A DNA stretch of 64,000 bases. It comes from Misgurnus anguillicaudatus (taxonomy: Eukaryota > Chordata > Actinopteri > Cypriniformes > Cobitidae). The notes under the pieces are model-generated. The model did not search any database. It was not told where the DNA came from and worked only from the letters and a program-made list of their open reading frames with translations. Below are positions 21,430 through 34,600 of the stretch, in pieces (position 1 is the stretch's first letter; each line of letters begins with the position of its first letter). The position numbers were made by a program, and so were the translations under genes. The stretch is taken from NCBI RefSeq assembly GCF_027580225.2, contig NC_073352.2, positions 35,575,501 to 35,639,500 on the forward strand, written 5' to 3'.

Positions 21430-24400
21430 TCAGAACCTGGTTATGTGTCACTCTTTCTCTTAGACGGCACGTTTGCCTGGGTGTGACACAAGCTTTCTGT
21501 TTCTCAGCTGAGGTGTACGTTTCAAGTTGTTTCGGCTCGTTTATCCCTTCCGACTTACGAAGAAGCAAGGATTAAAGTGAATGCTTTACATTTTGCTAGA
21601 TGTTTGTCTTCGCTGTAATCCTCAGAGCAGACCCATTACACACCAGAGATGAGCTGAAAAATGCACTTGTACTTTCAATCCGCACAATATTGTTTAAACT
21701 CTAACAAGACCTCCCGGGAGGGACTTCTCAATGCACTTTGGAGAAGTTCCCATGGAAAATATCCAAGAGAATTTCACAACTTGGATATGCACTTTTGCAA
21801 ATCCGGTGAGGGCTCGAAACTATCCAGAGTTTTATTTGTGTCTGTTTATGATCACTGATCCAGATATTTGTCTTTATTTTAGTAAAGTCCCGTCACCGAA
21901 CAAGTCCCCTGAGTTTATCACAATCCCACTGAGACCGAATGAAGGCACGCGTACCCCTCGCTCTTAAAGCACTTCAATAATGTCAAGATGAAGGACAGTG
22001 GTTGGTGCTTTCCTGATGGTTTATTAGCACAAGAGAAACCCAGAAAAATCATCCGAATCTTTTGTCTGGACCTATTGTAATCATTCACAAACTAAAAATT
22101 CCAAGCAAGGCTTTATTGTGTTTATATTCTAAACAGATGGTTTCTGTAGTTTTTGATTTGTAATCCTGATGGAGTCTCTCTGGGTGGCTCAGCTGGGTCA
22201 TATGATCTCTAGATGACATTTAGTTTATTTACTCATTTCAGATTAGATCCAGTGAGATTATCCAAACAGGTCTGAATGTGTTAATCTCTGTGTATATGTG
22301 ATGTTTAAATCGATCAGATTCAGTGTTGTTCCTCTTGTCTGCCACTTCCTGAAACATATAAAGTTGCAAACTGTCAATCAATGTAAGTGCAATCATAAAA
22401 TAAAGAATATCCTATAAACAATACACAAATAGTTTAGCAATGTGAACTAGTTACTCACATAATGGGAATGGGAAAAAAATGTTTTATTACATAAAGGAGG
22501 GGCTTTTCCTTTGGCCCACTGCACTTGATAGCATTGATGAAAATGACACCCCAGCCATTGTCAAATCAGTGGGAGGAATGAACTACACTTCCTACATGTG
22601 GAAACAATGCATATCTTATTGTTTTATAAAGGAGAAAGGATATTTAAAGAACAGTGGCCAGTTATGAGGTTGTCATTTTAATAAAAACCCATTTAAAGGA
22701 AGGAAGGTCAATTCTTTCGGAAGTGAAAAACTGACCCATGTGAAATATGTGTCCACAGAAGTTGACAAGTAACGATTGACTTTATACTGACATCTCTGAC
22801 TCTTGGATCTGTGACAAGTTTGAGACTCTTATCAGAAACACATGTGAGATTAATGCTGGCTTTATCTTATCAAAACATCTAAAAGGCAGATGTCTCCATT
22901 ACATTTCTTTGCTATCTAGAAACGATGGAGACATTAACCCGTTAACTGTCACCGGACCTTTTGAGTCTGGGGGTAAAAAGTTTATGTGCACCATTACATT
23001 AATATAACTCGTTTTTTGATCTAGAAACTTAATATTGGTCTTGTTTAAAAGAAGACACTCTAAGACAACAATCTGGAGGTGAAAATATTAAACAGAAAAA
23101 GTGTTATATCAGTATAAATGTATTTAAAAAAATAAAAAAATGCAACATATTCATTTTATAAATAAAATTATAAAAATGTAAATGTTTCATAGCAGAAAGG
23201 TTGTACAAATGAAGCCATATGTCTTAAATAGCTGTGATCAAAATGTCAAGTTTTAATCACAAAAAATTTGGTTTGTGTCACACTTTTAGAGGTTTTACCA
23301 ACAACGCCCACTAGGTGTCAAAGGTTTGCAGCATACTCTTGTCACAAATTAATAAATTACTGTCACTGCATTATTATTTTGAAATATATAAACTACATTC
23401 TTAGAGCTTTCCAATAATAGTTTGTCAACATGTTTAAAGATTTATAATAGGATGAATATATAATAATTAACATGCATTCCTATTGGGGGGTCAAACCAAA
23501 AAACATCCATTCCTATTGGGGGGGTCTAACCCTATCCCTAAGGGAGGTGAAAAACAAAAAACTGTTACTACATAATTTCTATCATCAGATGACCTTAAAA
23601 TATAAAAACTACATTCCAAGAGCTTTTCAGTGATATAAAGTTTGTCATGATTAGATAAAAATGTACATCCAAAATATTGCAGTAAACGTAGGTGTCCAGT
23701 ATATGTGATGGACGACAGTCAACTAATAAGTTGTGTGAAGGTTGCTGGCAGGCTTTCGTGTTACTAAAGATGGCAAAACTCATCAGAAACCTTTCTGGAT
23801 ATAAGCAGAAATCATTCATAAAATTATTCATAAAATCCTAATAATACCCAGCAATCATTGTGTATTTATGAAATATTTTGTGTCAGGTTCATCACACTTT
23901 AAATCCAATAGACTCAAGATTTTGCCTTGAAAATCCACCAAGCCATACAAATTATTGACAGAAGTGCACTACAAGGTTTATTAATGTGACTTTGAAGAAG
24001 TAAGGGTGGAGTCACCACAGATGATTTGTAGGGTTAATAAAGAATTGGCTTTAATGGAAAAAGCAGTGAACATGATCTCACAAATGCCCTGAAATAAAAC
24101 TGGCATGCCCAAACTGGACAATGTGGTTAATGGCAAGACTACAAACATCTCCAACAGAGCTCAAGGTTCACATGAGGTAATAAGATCCCATTAATCTTCA
24201 TCAACTCCCTTTCAATGCCGTTTAAACTAATAACACACAAGACTAATGAGACTTATCTTGACCTCTGTGCATTTATGTTTGGAAGTTTACATCACTTCAA
24301 CGGACCACAAAGAAAATATCCACCGATATCATCCTTTCTGCCATCCATTCAATAAAGAAAACTAAACACAATCTTTCTCTCTTTCTCCTCTTAGGACCAA

Positions 24401-24900
24401 AAGTGAAAAACAGGCGCATTGTAAGTGATGTTGCTGTCTAACAGGGCTCGTACACAGAGTTAAGGATTTGAACAAACCCAAACCAGACGTGATGTGACAA
24501 GTTTCCAGCAAATTATTTGTATGTCCACAATGAAAGAGAAACTGCTGAGCACAGCCCACACTGTTTGATGACTCAATTTGAAATCACATAGACAAACCCA
24601 GAACATATCTAAAGAACAGAATGTCTTAGCAACATTAATGTATGCAGCCTCCCATTATGTCCTAGCAACCATCTTGACATTGGTGCTTATTCAGTCATCA
24701 CATTTAAATCTTCCTAAAAAAATAAAAATGCTACTGAGTAATAAGCATTTCAGTAATCATGTAATAAATGTATGAGTCAGGTGCTGTCAGTCTCAATGCA
24801 CAGAAGCCGCAGGTAGCTGAAGTAGGCGTTCGTGTGTGTTTTAATCTACAGTATATCCATTACAGTGCATTCTTTAGACAGTCATGATGGTGTACACAAG
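21430..24900. other. Upstream flank of synpo, no further gene seen
   Basis: The synpo 5' UTR and long-form promoter should start here, but no start site stands out. About 22930-23560 holds old repeat material. Two direct repeats containing CATTCCTATTGGGGGG lie at about 23474 and 23508, and AACTACATTC... words at about 23390 and 23608 are similar. Confidence 0.35.
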
Positions 24901-25925
24901 AATGTCTGACACAGCGTTTTGATAGACCTCAGGGGTCCGACAGATCCCTCTTATCTCCAGATCCATTACAGCCCTGCAGGGCCGGATCCTTCAAGCATAC
25001 ACGCCAGCACAATGCAGAGACCTGCTCTTCAACTCCACTTCCTTTACACAAAAGCCTTTTCAAGTACCTGTAATTGGTCTGAAAAATCATTTGGGGGTGC
25101 AGTCTACATATGGCATTCTTTCAGAAGTAATTCACAGCAAGCTTCTGATAGCCAGCATGTCTTAGCTTGTACAGGTTGATGACAGAAAACAAAAACATCA
25201 GCATTTCAATGAAACATGGTGCATGCACCCTAACAGAACTGCCAACGTACCCCACGTACTGTAGAAATTATAGAGAAAACCATCCTGTCATCAAAAAGTT
25301 GGGTTGTTTCAACATTTTCTAGGTTAAATGAACCCAACAGTTGGGTTTTGACCCCCAAAAATGGGTTGAAAATAACCCAACATGTTTTAAAGCGTATCAT
25401 TCAATAGCAATGCTGAGCATCTGCCACTAAAGACCGAGCAGAGGAAAGAAAACAAATCCAAGGTGCTCTGTGATAAATTAACTCCTGTAAACACTCGCTT
25501 ACACAGACTATAAGTAGCTTTTAATTTGATTATAATAGCATGCAACTCTTAAAGATCAACAAACACACATGAAAAGAAGAATATGTGGCCAAATTCAACT
25601 CCAGCTAAAAAAACAAGCAAACACAGCACTGACCCCTCCAACTGATCCATACAGAAAATTATAAACCATTAAAACTTTCAAACTCTTGCAATTTATGACA
25701 CCGCATAAAGCTTTAGATCAGATACAGCCGATCGGAGACAGATGCACAGCCGCTGCCTAATATATAAGTCATTACCGTCACTAAGATACTCAAGCACCGG
25801 ATATTCATCTACTGTTACAACACGCTGCTCGAATTTATCATCATACAGCAACAACCACACACAGACAGGACAAAGAACAGCAACAGATGAAAGCCCACCG
25901 CCACTGAGATTATCCCTCCAGACAG

Positions 25926-25927
<2 letters not shown>

Positions 25928-25973
<46 letters not shown>
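25928..25973. repeat. (GA)n microsatellite
   Basis: An uninterrupted GA tract of about 46 bp. A CT tract (the same motif inverted) follows about 330 bp downstream. Confidence 0.95.
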
Positions 25974-25978
<5 letters not shown>

Positions 25979-26300
25979 GAAATCAAGTAATGCTACACAA
26001 ATATTATTTACAAATATATAAAACTTCACAGTTTCCTAGTTGCAGTCACACATTGCAGATACAGCTGAATACCTGATGCAGTAGAGAAAGATCTTCAGAT
26101 GTAGTTTAGGATTCAACAGGTGATAAAGTTTCTGTGTTAACACATCGCCAGTCTGCTTGTAAATTATTCCTCTATTTAGTTTTGGAAAAGACTCACCTGT
26201 ACTCTCAAGTGTTTTGTTTCTATGTGATGACTAGTTTGTACTGCCCACTTTTCAGGTCCTTCTTTATGTTCACCTCCCCCTTGTATATCACACTGAGCTT

Positions 26301-26364
26301 CGCTCTCTCTCTCTCTCTCTCTCTCGCTCTCTCTCTCTCTCTCACTCTCTCTCTCTCTCTCTCT
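26301..26364. repeat. (CT)n microsatellite
   Basis: A CT tract of about 64 bp with two single-base interruptions (CTCG near 26324 and CTCA near 26342). Confidence 0.95.
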
Positions 26365-27022
26365 TGCAGACAGAAAGGAGGAAAAAGGGGGTGTGGACAA
26401 GCAAGGGTTGGAGCACAGAGAGTTCTTTGTCTGCCTACTTCATATGGTTTCCTTCAAACGTGCATACTGAAGACATTATATATTTCATATTTAAAGTATG
26501 GTCGTTTTAGAAACGGTGTGCACCCTTCTTTGCTTTTTTCTGCATTATGGGTATGCACAATATAGTTTTAACAGGGAACAGACAATATGCAAGATGCATG
26601 CGCTTAAAAAGAAAATGAGTGCATTGTGCTTGTTTTCTGATTGCTTAAAGTTTTATGAAGTGTAGGCTATACTCCATAGAGAGTGGATTTACAATAAGCA
26701 TAACACGAAGGGTCATGCAGATGGGTTTTACAGACATGGAGAGTCATTTTTAGGCAGTAATGCATGTTAAGGCATGACAGTGAAACTTTCATTGGGATCC
26801 CCACAGATCTTCTGATAGTGATGTCTCCTCTAGGAAAGACATTTAAGATGAGGGGTATCTGTAGCAATAAAGAAAGATTTTATAACATTATTATGGGTTA
26901 TTGTAAAGCTGTAAACTATAACCTCTCATCTTCTCAGCGTTTGGAAATACTGAGCATCTCTGGAGAAATATTTGCTTCTGATAATTAAAACAATACAGTT
27001 ATTACATGTAAGCCGACTACTG

Positions 27023-27107
<85 letters not shown>
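27023..27107. repeat. (TG)n microsatellite, about 85 bp
   Basis: A perfect TG dinucleotide run, the longest uninterrupted dinucleotide tract in the gene desert. Confidence 0.97.
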
Positions 27108-27109
<2 letters not shown>

Positions 27110-27238
27110 AGAGATTGAGTACACATTTCAGCTTATGAATGATGTTTTGTTTTGTGTTGTGTTTGTTGCACATTTTCATGCCTTGATGACAGGGCAATAA
27201 TAATGAAATACATCTCTACTACTTTCCTTGGTTACAGG

Positions 27239-27589
27239 AAGTGGCGGCTGGTGACTCGATGTGAAGTTCGTCATAACATGTATGTAGCCCATCATGTGTC
27301 TGGTTCCTTTTTTCAAAATATGTGTTCTGCGCGTCAAGTGTATGTGCATCACGATCAAAATAAGTGCCTGCTGCAGACGCGTCTAAAGGGTTTATGATAA
27401 AAGAGACACTCGCGTTTGCCAGATATTCACATAATCTAATGCATAATCAGAGTTTACTGTTACAGCAGTGTCTTGCGTGTATTTCGTGAACGTGAGCGTC
27501 TCTTTTATCATAAACGGTTTTCATGCGTGTGCAGCAGGCACTTATTTTAAATTAGCACCCCTTGGATGAGCAGTCACGAGCCGCTACTG
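27239..27589. mobile_element. 351-bp hAT-type foldback MITE with exact 8-bp target duplication
   Basis: The left end AAGTGGCGGCTGGTGACT and the right end AGTCACGAGCCGCTACTG are imperfect inverted repeats; the expected first base C has become A at the left. Identical 8-mers GTTACAGG flank it at 27231-27238 and 27590-27597. Inside, about 58-bp arms (27357-27413 and 27491-27550) pair through GGTTTATGATAAAAGAGAC and its complement. Confidence 0.93.
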
Positions 27590-28453
27590 GTTACAGGTAA
27601 ACTACAGCTTCTGGTTGTGAAGCAGTTGGAGAGTTTTTGACTGAATCAATAATAATTTGGCTATATTCCCCAACATCAGCTCTAATCGTCTTTGAAATTG
27701 TCAAGTGATTTCGTCCAGGAATCATAAAATCATATGCATAAAAAATAAATGGGCATCTATTTATAGTATCTTGCCCAACTTCCACCTCGCTGTGTGTGCA
27801 GGTACATCCATAGTGCCTGTAATCAACGTGCATGCAGCAGGATAACTAGAAACAACAAAAACATCTAACTCTCATATCTCATTCCCTGGTAGACATTTAA
27901 CTCTACTCTTACCTGTAATTCACATTGTGTTTGTCTAAAAGTTATTGGAATCCTTGTCATTTTAAAATAAATGTGTATGCAGTGCTATCTAATATGCAGT
28001 AAATGTTTAGTTTTCATAATACACCACATCTTTAGAAACAGCATGTGAAATTGAGCTTTGCAATCCTTTTCACCAACTTGGCAACTCGTGTATGATAGAT
28101 AATTCAAAAATTCCAACTTATAAATATGCATTTCTGAATTTACCCACGATTCTGTTATTTTCTGCCTTCACCCGAAGTCAGCATTTCTTCAAAACCTCTG
28201 GTTAACCCAAAACAAGACAGCTGAAAGTCCAGTTAAAGTTGTCTCTATAAATTTGTCTTTGTACTTTGATCGCAATTCATTTCTGAGCATGCATGTCAAT
28301 ACTTCAGTGTGAACCGCAGGACATTTCTCTGTTTTTCTTTAACTCTTTTCTGCTGGAAATGTGTTTGTTTTTTCTTGCCGCCCTCTCTACAGCTGGCCAG
28401 ACTGCCATTGCTTTTCTTCTTTCAGTAGACTAGCGTGCAGCGGGCAGCTGTAT

Positions 28454-28466
28454 ATGTCTATGTCCA

Positions 28467-28509
<43 letters not shown>

Positions 28510-28552
28510 GTGTACGTGTACGTGTATGTGTGTGTGTGTGTGTGTATGTGTG
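28454..28552. repeat. (TGTATG)n and (TG)n compound microsatellite
   Basis: A hexanucleotide TATGTG array with ACGTG variants near 28513-28525, followed by TG repeats. Overlapping open frames show Cys-Met and His-Ile runs only because of it. Confidence 0.93.
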
Positions 28553-28559
28553 CTCGCCT

Positions 28560-30500
28560 CACTGTAGCATCTGTGTCCATGTGAGGGTGAATGAACCAGC
28601 GAAGGAAATGTAAGAACACATTCCATCAAATCTGGGCTTTTCTTCTGAAGACTGTGTGGAATTTCTTAAGTCTTCTGTTTCACATTCCTTCTTCAGCGTT
28701 TGTCTGTTACGAGAAATCTTTTATCTGATGGGAATCATATGTAGTGGAGCTTACAAATAAATGACCTCTCTTCATTACACTTCTCTGGAGATCGCAAGCA
28801 CCCGTTTTTGTAAAGGTCCTGTGGGTGTGTAGGGTTTTAAAAAGGTCAATGACAACAATGTTATCCAGATCCCTGATGTAAACTCTAGTGGTTTGCATTT
28901 CATATTTGCTTCTATTGAAAAAATTGCTTTTCCTTCACAAACAAAATAGAAATGTCAAACTACAGTAAAGTTCCAGAAACTACGGCTTTCTTCTCACAAG
29001 CGTTCTTTTCACCATAATGTATCTTTATCGGCATTGATATATCCCAGAATGCACCAGTGACGCCGCAGGGATCATCGGGCTGTGGTCTGGAGCAAAGTGT
29101 GCGACACGCAGTCCAAACGTGGTGAAGGGTGTGGGTGTTTGTATGAGCAATGACGTGAGAAACCCTCCCGAGCCTCAAACGCAAAGGCGATGTCTGGGCC
29201 GTATCTTTACAGCGAGCGTCTGGGCGTCTTCTCGACAGCCATCCAAAACCTCAACCAGCTTGCCTCTTCAAACCCCTCATCCCACCACAGGTTTTTTAAA
29301 TGAATGTAACATGTTCATTTTGTGGAGTGTTTCTTGGCCTCTGGAGATGTTTAAAAGAGTTAATAAAACACTGCTTAATTTGCTTTTATTAAGTCATTTG
29401 ATTTGAGGGAAGTACAAATCAATTTCCAATCTGTCTTCAGTCGACAGGGCTCCTGTGATCACGAGCATCCACCCAAACCACAAACATAACCGGAGGTGAG
29501 AGCGGTTAGCGCCGGTTCTGACAGCAAAGTGAGAAACTTCAAACGACCCAATCAGCATTACAAAGCTGGATTATTCATAAAGGGGTGCCTGGGAACAATC
29601 ATAGTTATTTGGCTCTTGCTTGTTTAATATGACACACCCTGGCTCTGTGAGTAATCTAGATATGATTTTACACGGGCCAACGCAAACAAATGACAGATAA
29701 GAGCAATAAATGGAGACTTGGAGAAAGCTCTTCTGTTGGTGCTGCATACAATGACAGAATGCCATTTTAAACATGATGCAGTCTAATGTGTATTTGCCAG
29801 TCTGTCTTTTGGATAAATGCAAAAAAAAATGATGTTGAGAGATTCTAGAAAGCGATTGATCCTAAACTGTTAGTTCAAAGGTTAAGACTAAAACAGCACC
29901 TGGAAACTTTGAAACATCCCGTATCGAATGCTTCCTCTCTTTCTGATTGATTTCCATGATCTAACGTGCACATCTGAAACCTGTCCAGGCTTCCAAACAC
30001 AAGTTAGACTCCCACCCGCAGTGAGATTCTTGGTCTATGATGTGCACATTTTATAAACTCAAAAGGGCAGAATTCATTTTCATTCTCTAAACTCCAAACA
30101 AAAAGCTGTAAGAGATATAGACACTATATTTTTCTATGTTGAACATAATTTCTTAGGTAAACAATGCACAGATCTGTTTATTTTGAAGTCACATTAAACC
30201 ATCTTGAAAACATTTAACCATGACTTTATCATTTTTCATTTCACTTTTGACATGACTTTCATGTATTGTACTCGTCCTAGACTACACTTCTTAAAATATG
30301 AAAATCCATAGCAAAAAAACATGACATATAAATAGTCATATTCAATATATTAAAATTACAAATGTCTATCATTTCCATAGACCAACTATTTTGCCATTAT
30401 TTTTCTAAAAATGAATGCACACTTTAGATTAAATCTGAGACACAACAGATTAATTTGATTATGCATCTTGTCTGATAAAGCTGTAATTTTGTAAAAACAT
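28560..30500. other. Gene-free stretch with a GC-richer island
   Basis: About 29040-29290 is GC- and CpG-richer than its surroundings and not recognisably repetitive. No splice-bounded exon was found in it. It could be a conserved regulatory element. The rest shows nothing. Confidence 0.35.
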
Positions 30501-31088
30501 GCATAAAGGTGCCAAAGAGTACATTGTAATAATCTGTTAAATAGTTCTTTGATATCTACACAGAAGCTTTGTGGCTTTATTAAATGTAAAAATGATCCAG
30601 AGTCAGTTTTTCGTGTCCATTTACAACCCTATTATTACCTTATTTGAAAGGGTGATGAATAATAATGTTGAGCTTTGCTCTGATTGGCTGTTTTTCCTTC
30701 AGTAGCTCTGTGTGTATGTAAACAGATCTTATGTTTCAGATGAAGATACAGATTTTGAGGAATAATCAATTGTTTGGAGAATGTTAATGGATGTTTCGCT
30801 TCAGCCTAAATGCTAGCACGAATTAACTAGCATATAGCATTGTAACAACATTGTAATTAATTTAATGTGTAATTTAATGTTGTTTGTATATCTTGACTGT
30901 AACGTCACAGTTGGTGTTATGTTGAGATTGGTCTGTTTTCCAGCTGTCTTTTGCATGCATGAGGTTTACATAAGAAGGAAACAATCGTGTTTGAGGATCA
31001 TGATGTCGTCATTACCATATACACAACTCTTATTATTCATCTATGCCTACATAAATACAGTTTTACATTCTACTGCACCTTTAAAATA
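30501..31088. mobile_element. TAAAGGTGC MITE, family C copy 1
   Basis: Starts TAAAGGTGCCAAAGAG and ends TCTACTGCACCTTTAAA, with short inverted termini TAAAGGTGC and GCACCTTTA. It matches 53216-54631 (which carries a further insertion) and 41770-42415. The open frame at 30865-31089 lies wholly inside it and is not a gene. Confidence 0.85.
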
Positions 31089-31089
31089 A

Positions 31090-34000
31090 AAACGTAAGAA
31101 TAAATGCGACTCTTAAAAAATAAAAGCGTTCTTCAGAGTGATACCACAAAAGAAACATTTTGCTCTCCTACAGACTCAGTTAAAGCCTAAATGCTTTCTT
31201 ACATTTCATAGTTTTACACTACCAAACCTTTGTGAATTAAAACGATGTTTTGGATGCTAAATATTATTTAAAAATGTTATTTAACTGCATCTTATTTACT
31301 TTAGTGTGCTCTACCGGCCACCTCTTGATTTAAATCATTTCAGATCAGATTTATGGATTCAGGATATATTCTGATTCCACCCAGAACACAGAATAATGGA
31401 GCAGTGAGGGATGTCTGGCACTACTGTTATACGTCTTAATGATGCTAATATGTAAAAGAATGACAGGAAACGGGTGGGAGCTTTTCCTCCAATGTTTCAG
31501 AATGGCACAGACACCCTCCAATGAAACACTTTATCACTTTATGTTGGAGATAAGAATGCATTTTTATTGTACTATCTCATATGCTTGTTCTCATTATTAG
31601 GTCACGGTGTAAGCACGTATCTCTGTATGAAGTGAAATAAAAGAAAGAAAGAAGGGGTTGTTTTTAACATAGCTTATAACAAAACTAAATCACACACGAG
31701 TAGCAGGATTTCATTCGGTCTGTGTGTGTGCTGTTATAAGCAGGATTTCATGTCTATTAAATGAAGTCTCTCTCTTTCTCCTTTTAAACTGGTCACTGGA
31801 GACCTGCAGCAATTAGAGACCACGCAGATCTGCTGGGCTAACATTACATCAACATACATTGCCGTTTTGTAAATGAATCTATACCTCTCATGGTCAGTTG
31901 GGTCTCCCAGGTCTTTTTATTAAGCTGTTTGATGATTTAAAAAAAATGAAGCAATTTTCAGGGCTTTTCAGACAGTCCAAATATGGTGCTCAAGTTTGAT
32001 ATCCTCTTAGGAAAAATATGACTCCCATGATTCATAGCAGTATTTGTACAGCTACCTTTCTTCTCTTCTTTTGCAGCAAGCCTGGAAGCAATTAAAGAGT
32101 CTATGACTTCAGCCGTATGTGCTCAGGCTTCTCAAATTCTTACACCGTGATTTCTCCTCTCGTATCTTTTCCATTCAATGACCTGAACTATTTCTGTTCG
32201 TTGGGCATTGATCGCCGCTTTGGTTAAGCTTGTCTAGTCTCTTGTCTAGTATCTGATTTTATAGATGCATGCATACACGGACGGACAACTACAACGTAAA
32301 TGTAGGTACTGATTAATACTACAAAGTCAATAAAAGTTTTTTTTAGTATTTATTTATTTCATTAATTAAGTCATACTCTCTGATTCATCAGTGCTGATTA
32401 AAGACGTCTTGTGGTTTCTGTCGTAAAAGTTGATCACGGGGTTCGAGGGAGATCCCTAAATTAGAGAAGTAGTTTTTTACTATGTACTATAGGCATTATT
32501 TAACCACAGGGTTCTCCATTAGCTCCTGCTGTGGAAAATTCGACAGGACTGTTGGAGCGAGCCAATAACTTTCGGCAGTGCCTCAGGCCGTGAACACAAA
32601 ACCAAACCTATCAACCGGCAGAAAGAGCTTATTCAAGTTCGCCTACATAGCAGAGCTGGACGAGCCCTCCATCCCCCCCAATGAGCTGTCCTACAGCTGC
32701 TAGACAGATGTTTGGATCCAGGACCGGCCCCACGTCTCTCCATCATCTCATCCAGATAAGAATTATTACACTGCTGCTTGTGCTCAGTCAAACAGGACGA
32801 GATGAAAGAGAAAAGTTTAGCTGGTTGATGTCGTACATCTCCGTCAGGCTCTAGATTTTACACACATCAAGCTTTTTTCTGCACTACACTTTAGCTTGAA
32901 ATGATGAAGTGCACATCAGATAACATCTTTGCCTGTTCGTGTGCTCCTGTAGCTCAACTGGTAGAGGAAGGTTGTGGGTTTGATTTCCAGGGAACACACA
33001 TACTGAAGAAATAAATGAACTGTAAGACATTTCTGATTAATGCATCTGCAAAATATATAGATGTAACACATTGGTTTCAGTTATTTACCACCTTCAGCAT
33101 GGCATCCAGTATTCCAGAGGGATCTGAGGACAGAATCCAAAATGAACTTTCCTGACCTGCCAATAAAATTTAGCCGTTTCATTTTGGTGGCTACAACAAC
33201 TACTGTAGGTTTAAATGTGACTGTATAAAGAGTAAAGTTACAATCAATTCAATGATACATGTGTGAGTTAAAAGTTGCTAGGTCACTTTTGTATAAACAG
33301 ACAAAACTTCAGAGAAGAATGGGCCATGTACACCTTTACAGCACAATATCAGTTAGGACTGCTTATTCACTCTATTTCATAATTTCATTATATAAAGAAA
33401 GGCATAGGCTGAGCCTTAGGTGGTGTTTACATTACAGCATTTGCGATTTAAAATGTTTTAAAATGATAACGATTCTCGTCTATACTGGCATTTCAAAGAA
33501 TATCTTGGTCCAATCTATACACGACCATAAACACATGAAACATGATCATTTATGCACACTGGGCATGTGCATAAAAGTGTCAAATAACTTTAGCGCCTGT
33601 ATGCAGCCTATGGGTGTGCGATATTGGCCTAAGTTCATATCTGGATAATTTTGCTGATAACTAAAACTGACAGATATTTTGGATCCTTCAAAAATGTGTT
33701 TGTGAAAGTCTTATATTGTTCTAGCTCCCTCCTACAACATCTTCATGTGATTAATAGGTTAATGTTGGTGTTATTAACCAAACAGAAAAGTCTTTAAAAG
33801 CAAACACTAAAGTAAACAGTACTAAACAGTACGGTACATGAAGCAAAAATAACATTATAATACAAGTCAGCAAATGCAAACTGCAGATGATAAAAGCTTT
33901 AGCCAAAATAATGGCATATGGCTTTAAAGTAGTGAGTTCCTCTTCAGCCATTTCACACTGTTATGTTCAGAGTTCATATTGGTGATCTTATAGTCCATTT

Positions 34001-34600
34001 GATAATATTCTTACTTACTTACTGTATTCATCAGAAAAACACTATCTATCACCCTAAAATCATACATTGGCCACTAAATGCATACAAATTTGGGGTGTAT
34101 TTGTGCAGCTCAGTTGGTAGTGTTAACATTGGGACTTCATTGGGTTTGGTTTTCACAAAAAAAATTAATTAATTGGCACAAATACTGTATATCATCTGTA
34201 AAACACTGTATTAGGTTAATTTCATAATAAAACACGTCAAATAAAGTTTTCTTTAACTTGGCAAGTGTTCATTTTGAACCCTATGTGCTGCTGATAAGTT
34301 CACTGGCATGCTCACAACTTAACAATGGCCTCACCCCCCGAGTAAACAGAGGTCCCGACACACACTTAGAAAACTAGAAACAGACTAAACTGAGTTTTTA
34401 AAAGGTTTTTGTTATTCTTGTCTCCACTTGCTCTCATTCTATACAGACAGCTGGATTTTTATGCTTTCCATGCAGCACCTCCTCTGGTTTTATGGGTACT
34501 CGTGGCTACTTGAAGGGGTTAAGGGTTAACTATTGGTGTGTGTACTTGTAGTTTAGCCCTAAAAAAAGGTTATGTTTTTAATGGAGGGTGAACAGCTTCA
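31090..34600. other. Gene-free stretch
   Basis: No exon is supported. About 32500-32760 is GC-richer and apparently unique. The open frame at 33259-33648 ends in repeat-like sequence (GGGTGTGCGATATTGGCC near 33611) and has no protein signature. Confidence 0.35.
32941..33065 (+). repeat. tRNA-derived SINE
   Basis: It starts with an A-box-like TAGCTCAACTGGTAGAGG and a B-box-like GGTTTGATTTCC, then GGGAACACACATACTGA, and ends in a tail resembling GCATCTGC...AAATATATAGATGTAA. This layout is that of a common cyprinid tRNA-derived SINE. The box A-B spacing is shortened compared with full copies. Confidence 0.8.

Noticed and set aside
23460..23545. Short direct repeats as a possible regulatory array
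   Set aside because: Only two imperfect copies in a region of decayed repeat material.
26134..26565. 143-codon open frame spanning the CT tract
   Set aside because: Kept open only by the microsatellite (Ser-Leu run); no domain either side.
32941..33000. Possible functional tRNA gene
   Set aside because: A- and B-box words are present but no cloverleaf can be drawn. The downstream sequence is a SINE body and tail.
33259..33648. 129-codon open frame on plus
   Set aside because: No protein family signature, and its end overlaps repeat-like sequence.
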